Of a DNA stretch of 44,673 nucleotides, positions 44,623-44,673 are shown in pieces; position 1 is the stretch's first letter, and every line of letters starts with the position of its first letter. Below the pieces are notes generated by a model. It was not told the DNA's origin. It did no database searches and was given only the letters and a program-made list of their open reading frames with translations. Both the position numbers and the translations under genes were made by a program. Location: NCBI GenBank assembly GCA_020062665.1, contig JAGUVW010000030.1:1-44673 (forward strand). Reading direction: 5' to 3'. The DNA comes from Pseudomonadales bacterium. GTDB lineage: Bacteria > Pseudomonadota > Gammaproteobacteria > Pseudomonadales > Ketobacteraceae.

Positions 44623-44673
44623 TGTAGTGTCCACCTATATTTAAGTGGACACTTATTATGAGTACAGCAAGAC
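44623..44673 (+). mobile_element. Probable left end of an IS3-type insertion sequence
   Basis: The sequence starts TGTAGTGTCCACC and contains an inverted repeat GTGTCCAC (44627-44634) / GTGGACAC (44645-44652). An ATG follows at 44658 with MSTAR, a start seen in IS3-family OrfA proteins. Only 51 bp are visible, so the family call is tentative. It would explain the truncated integrase. Confidence 0.45.

Larger units (their letters stand above)
35638..44673. mobile_element. Integrative element in mutS (right end not seen)
   Basis: From about 35638 to the window end the DNA is AT-richer than the backbone. It holds a restriction-modification pair, AlpA, an HUH-type Rep, an XRE repressor and a tyrosine-integrase remnant. 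These are the parts of an integrative mobilisable element, satellite or integrated plasmid. No conjugation, capsid or tail genes are visible. The integrase remnant is leftward near the right edge. The element may extend beyond the window. Confidence 0.8.

Noticed and set aside
44335-44634. A 99-residue leftward frame read as an independent small gene
   Set aside because: The integrase homology lies in the other frame (TTKNG, SKQAVSLI, GYLFPS). This frame has only chance similarity and starts inside the likely IS end.

Overview
The window is a chromosomal segment of a gammaproteobacterium, probably marine. The order pncC-recA next to a divergent mutS start, the alaS-lysC-csrA-tRNA block, a sodium-pumping oxaloacetate decarboxylase, E. 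coli-type LexA boxes and Pseudomonas/E. coli-type FNR(Anr) boxes all support this. The genus cannot be fixed from the sequence alone. Positions 1 to about 35,637 are GC-rich backbone. From about 35,638 to the right edge the DNA is visibly AT-richer and carries mobile-element genes.

Left part (1-11,526): the 3' part of a giant repetitive surface protein (tandem 306-bp Ig-like repeats, CSLREA-like and beta-helix region, cadherin-like repeats, Pro-rich linker, C-terminal putative Ig domain). It is followed by a terminator and a tight operon of an outer-membrane TolC-family lipoprotein, a HlyD-type adaptor, a GAF-HlyD protein and a PqqD-like/M50 peptidase/HlyD fusion. This looks like a dedicated export cassette for the giant protein, but no ABC ATPase is visible. 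A convergent oadGAB operon (11,532-14,921), a polytopic GT-C-like protein and an unrecognised 231-aa protein follow.

Middle (17,873-35,394): tRNA-Arg(ACG), tRNA-Ser(GCT), csrA, lysC, alaS and recX, all leftward. recX is not next to recA. It sits 8 nt downstream of a phasin fused to an acyl-CoA-binding domain, and about 10 kb separate it from recA. That interval holds an oxygen-response block: a coiled-coil protein and Hsp20 read divergently from two FNR boxes, fnr/anr itself with the full four-cysteine set, and hemN with its own FNR box. It also holds a 1603-aa hybrid kinase divergent from a receiver-GGDEF diguanylate cyclase. recA and its LexA box, then pncC, close the block.

Right part (35,584-44,673): the first 18 codons of mutS are intact, then the sequence changes abruptly to AT-rich DNA, so an integrative element appears to sit in the 5' end of mutS. 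The visible cargo is a LexA-box promoter, a C5 methyltransferase with a NotI-like endonuclease, an RHH-type protein with a MatP-like layout, AlpA, an HUH-type Rep, and a FtsZ-fold protein lacking the GTP-binding signature (plus a decayed second copy). Further right are a FlgT-like/FlgP-like pair, an XRE repressor with its operators, and the C-terminal part of a tyrosine integrase cut by what looks like the left end of an IS3-type element. The far end of the element and the rest of mutS lie outside the window.

The most unusual content is this mutS-resident element with its signature-less FtsZ-like protein. The ABC-less export cassette, the phasin-ACBP fusion and the relocation of recX are the next most notable.
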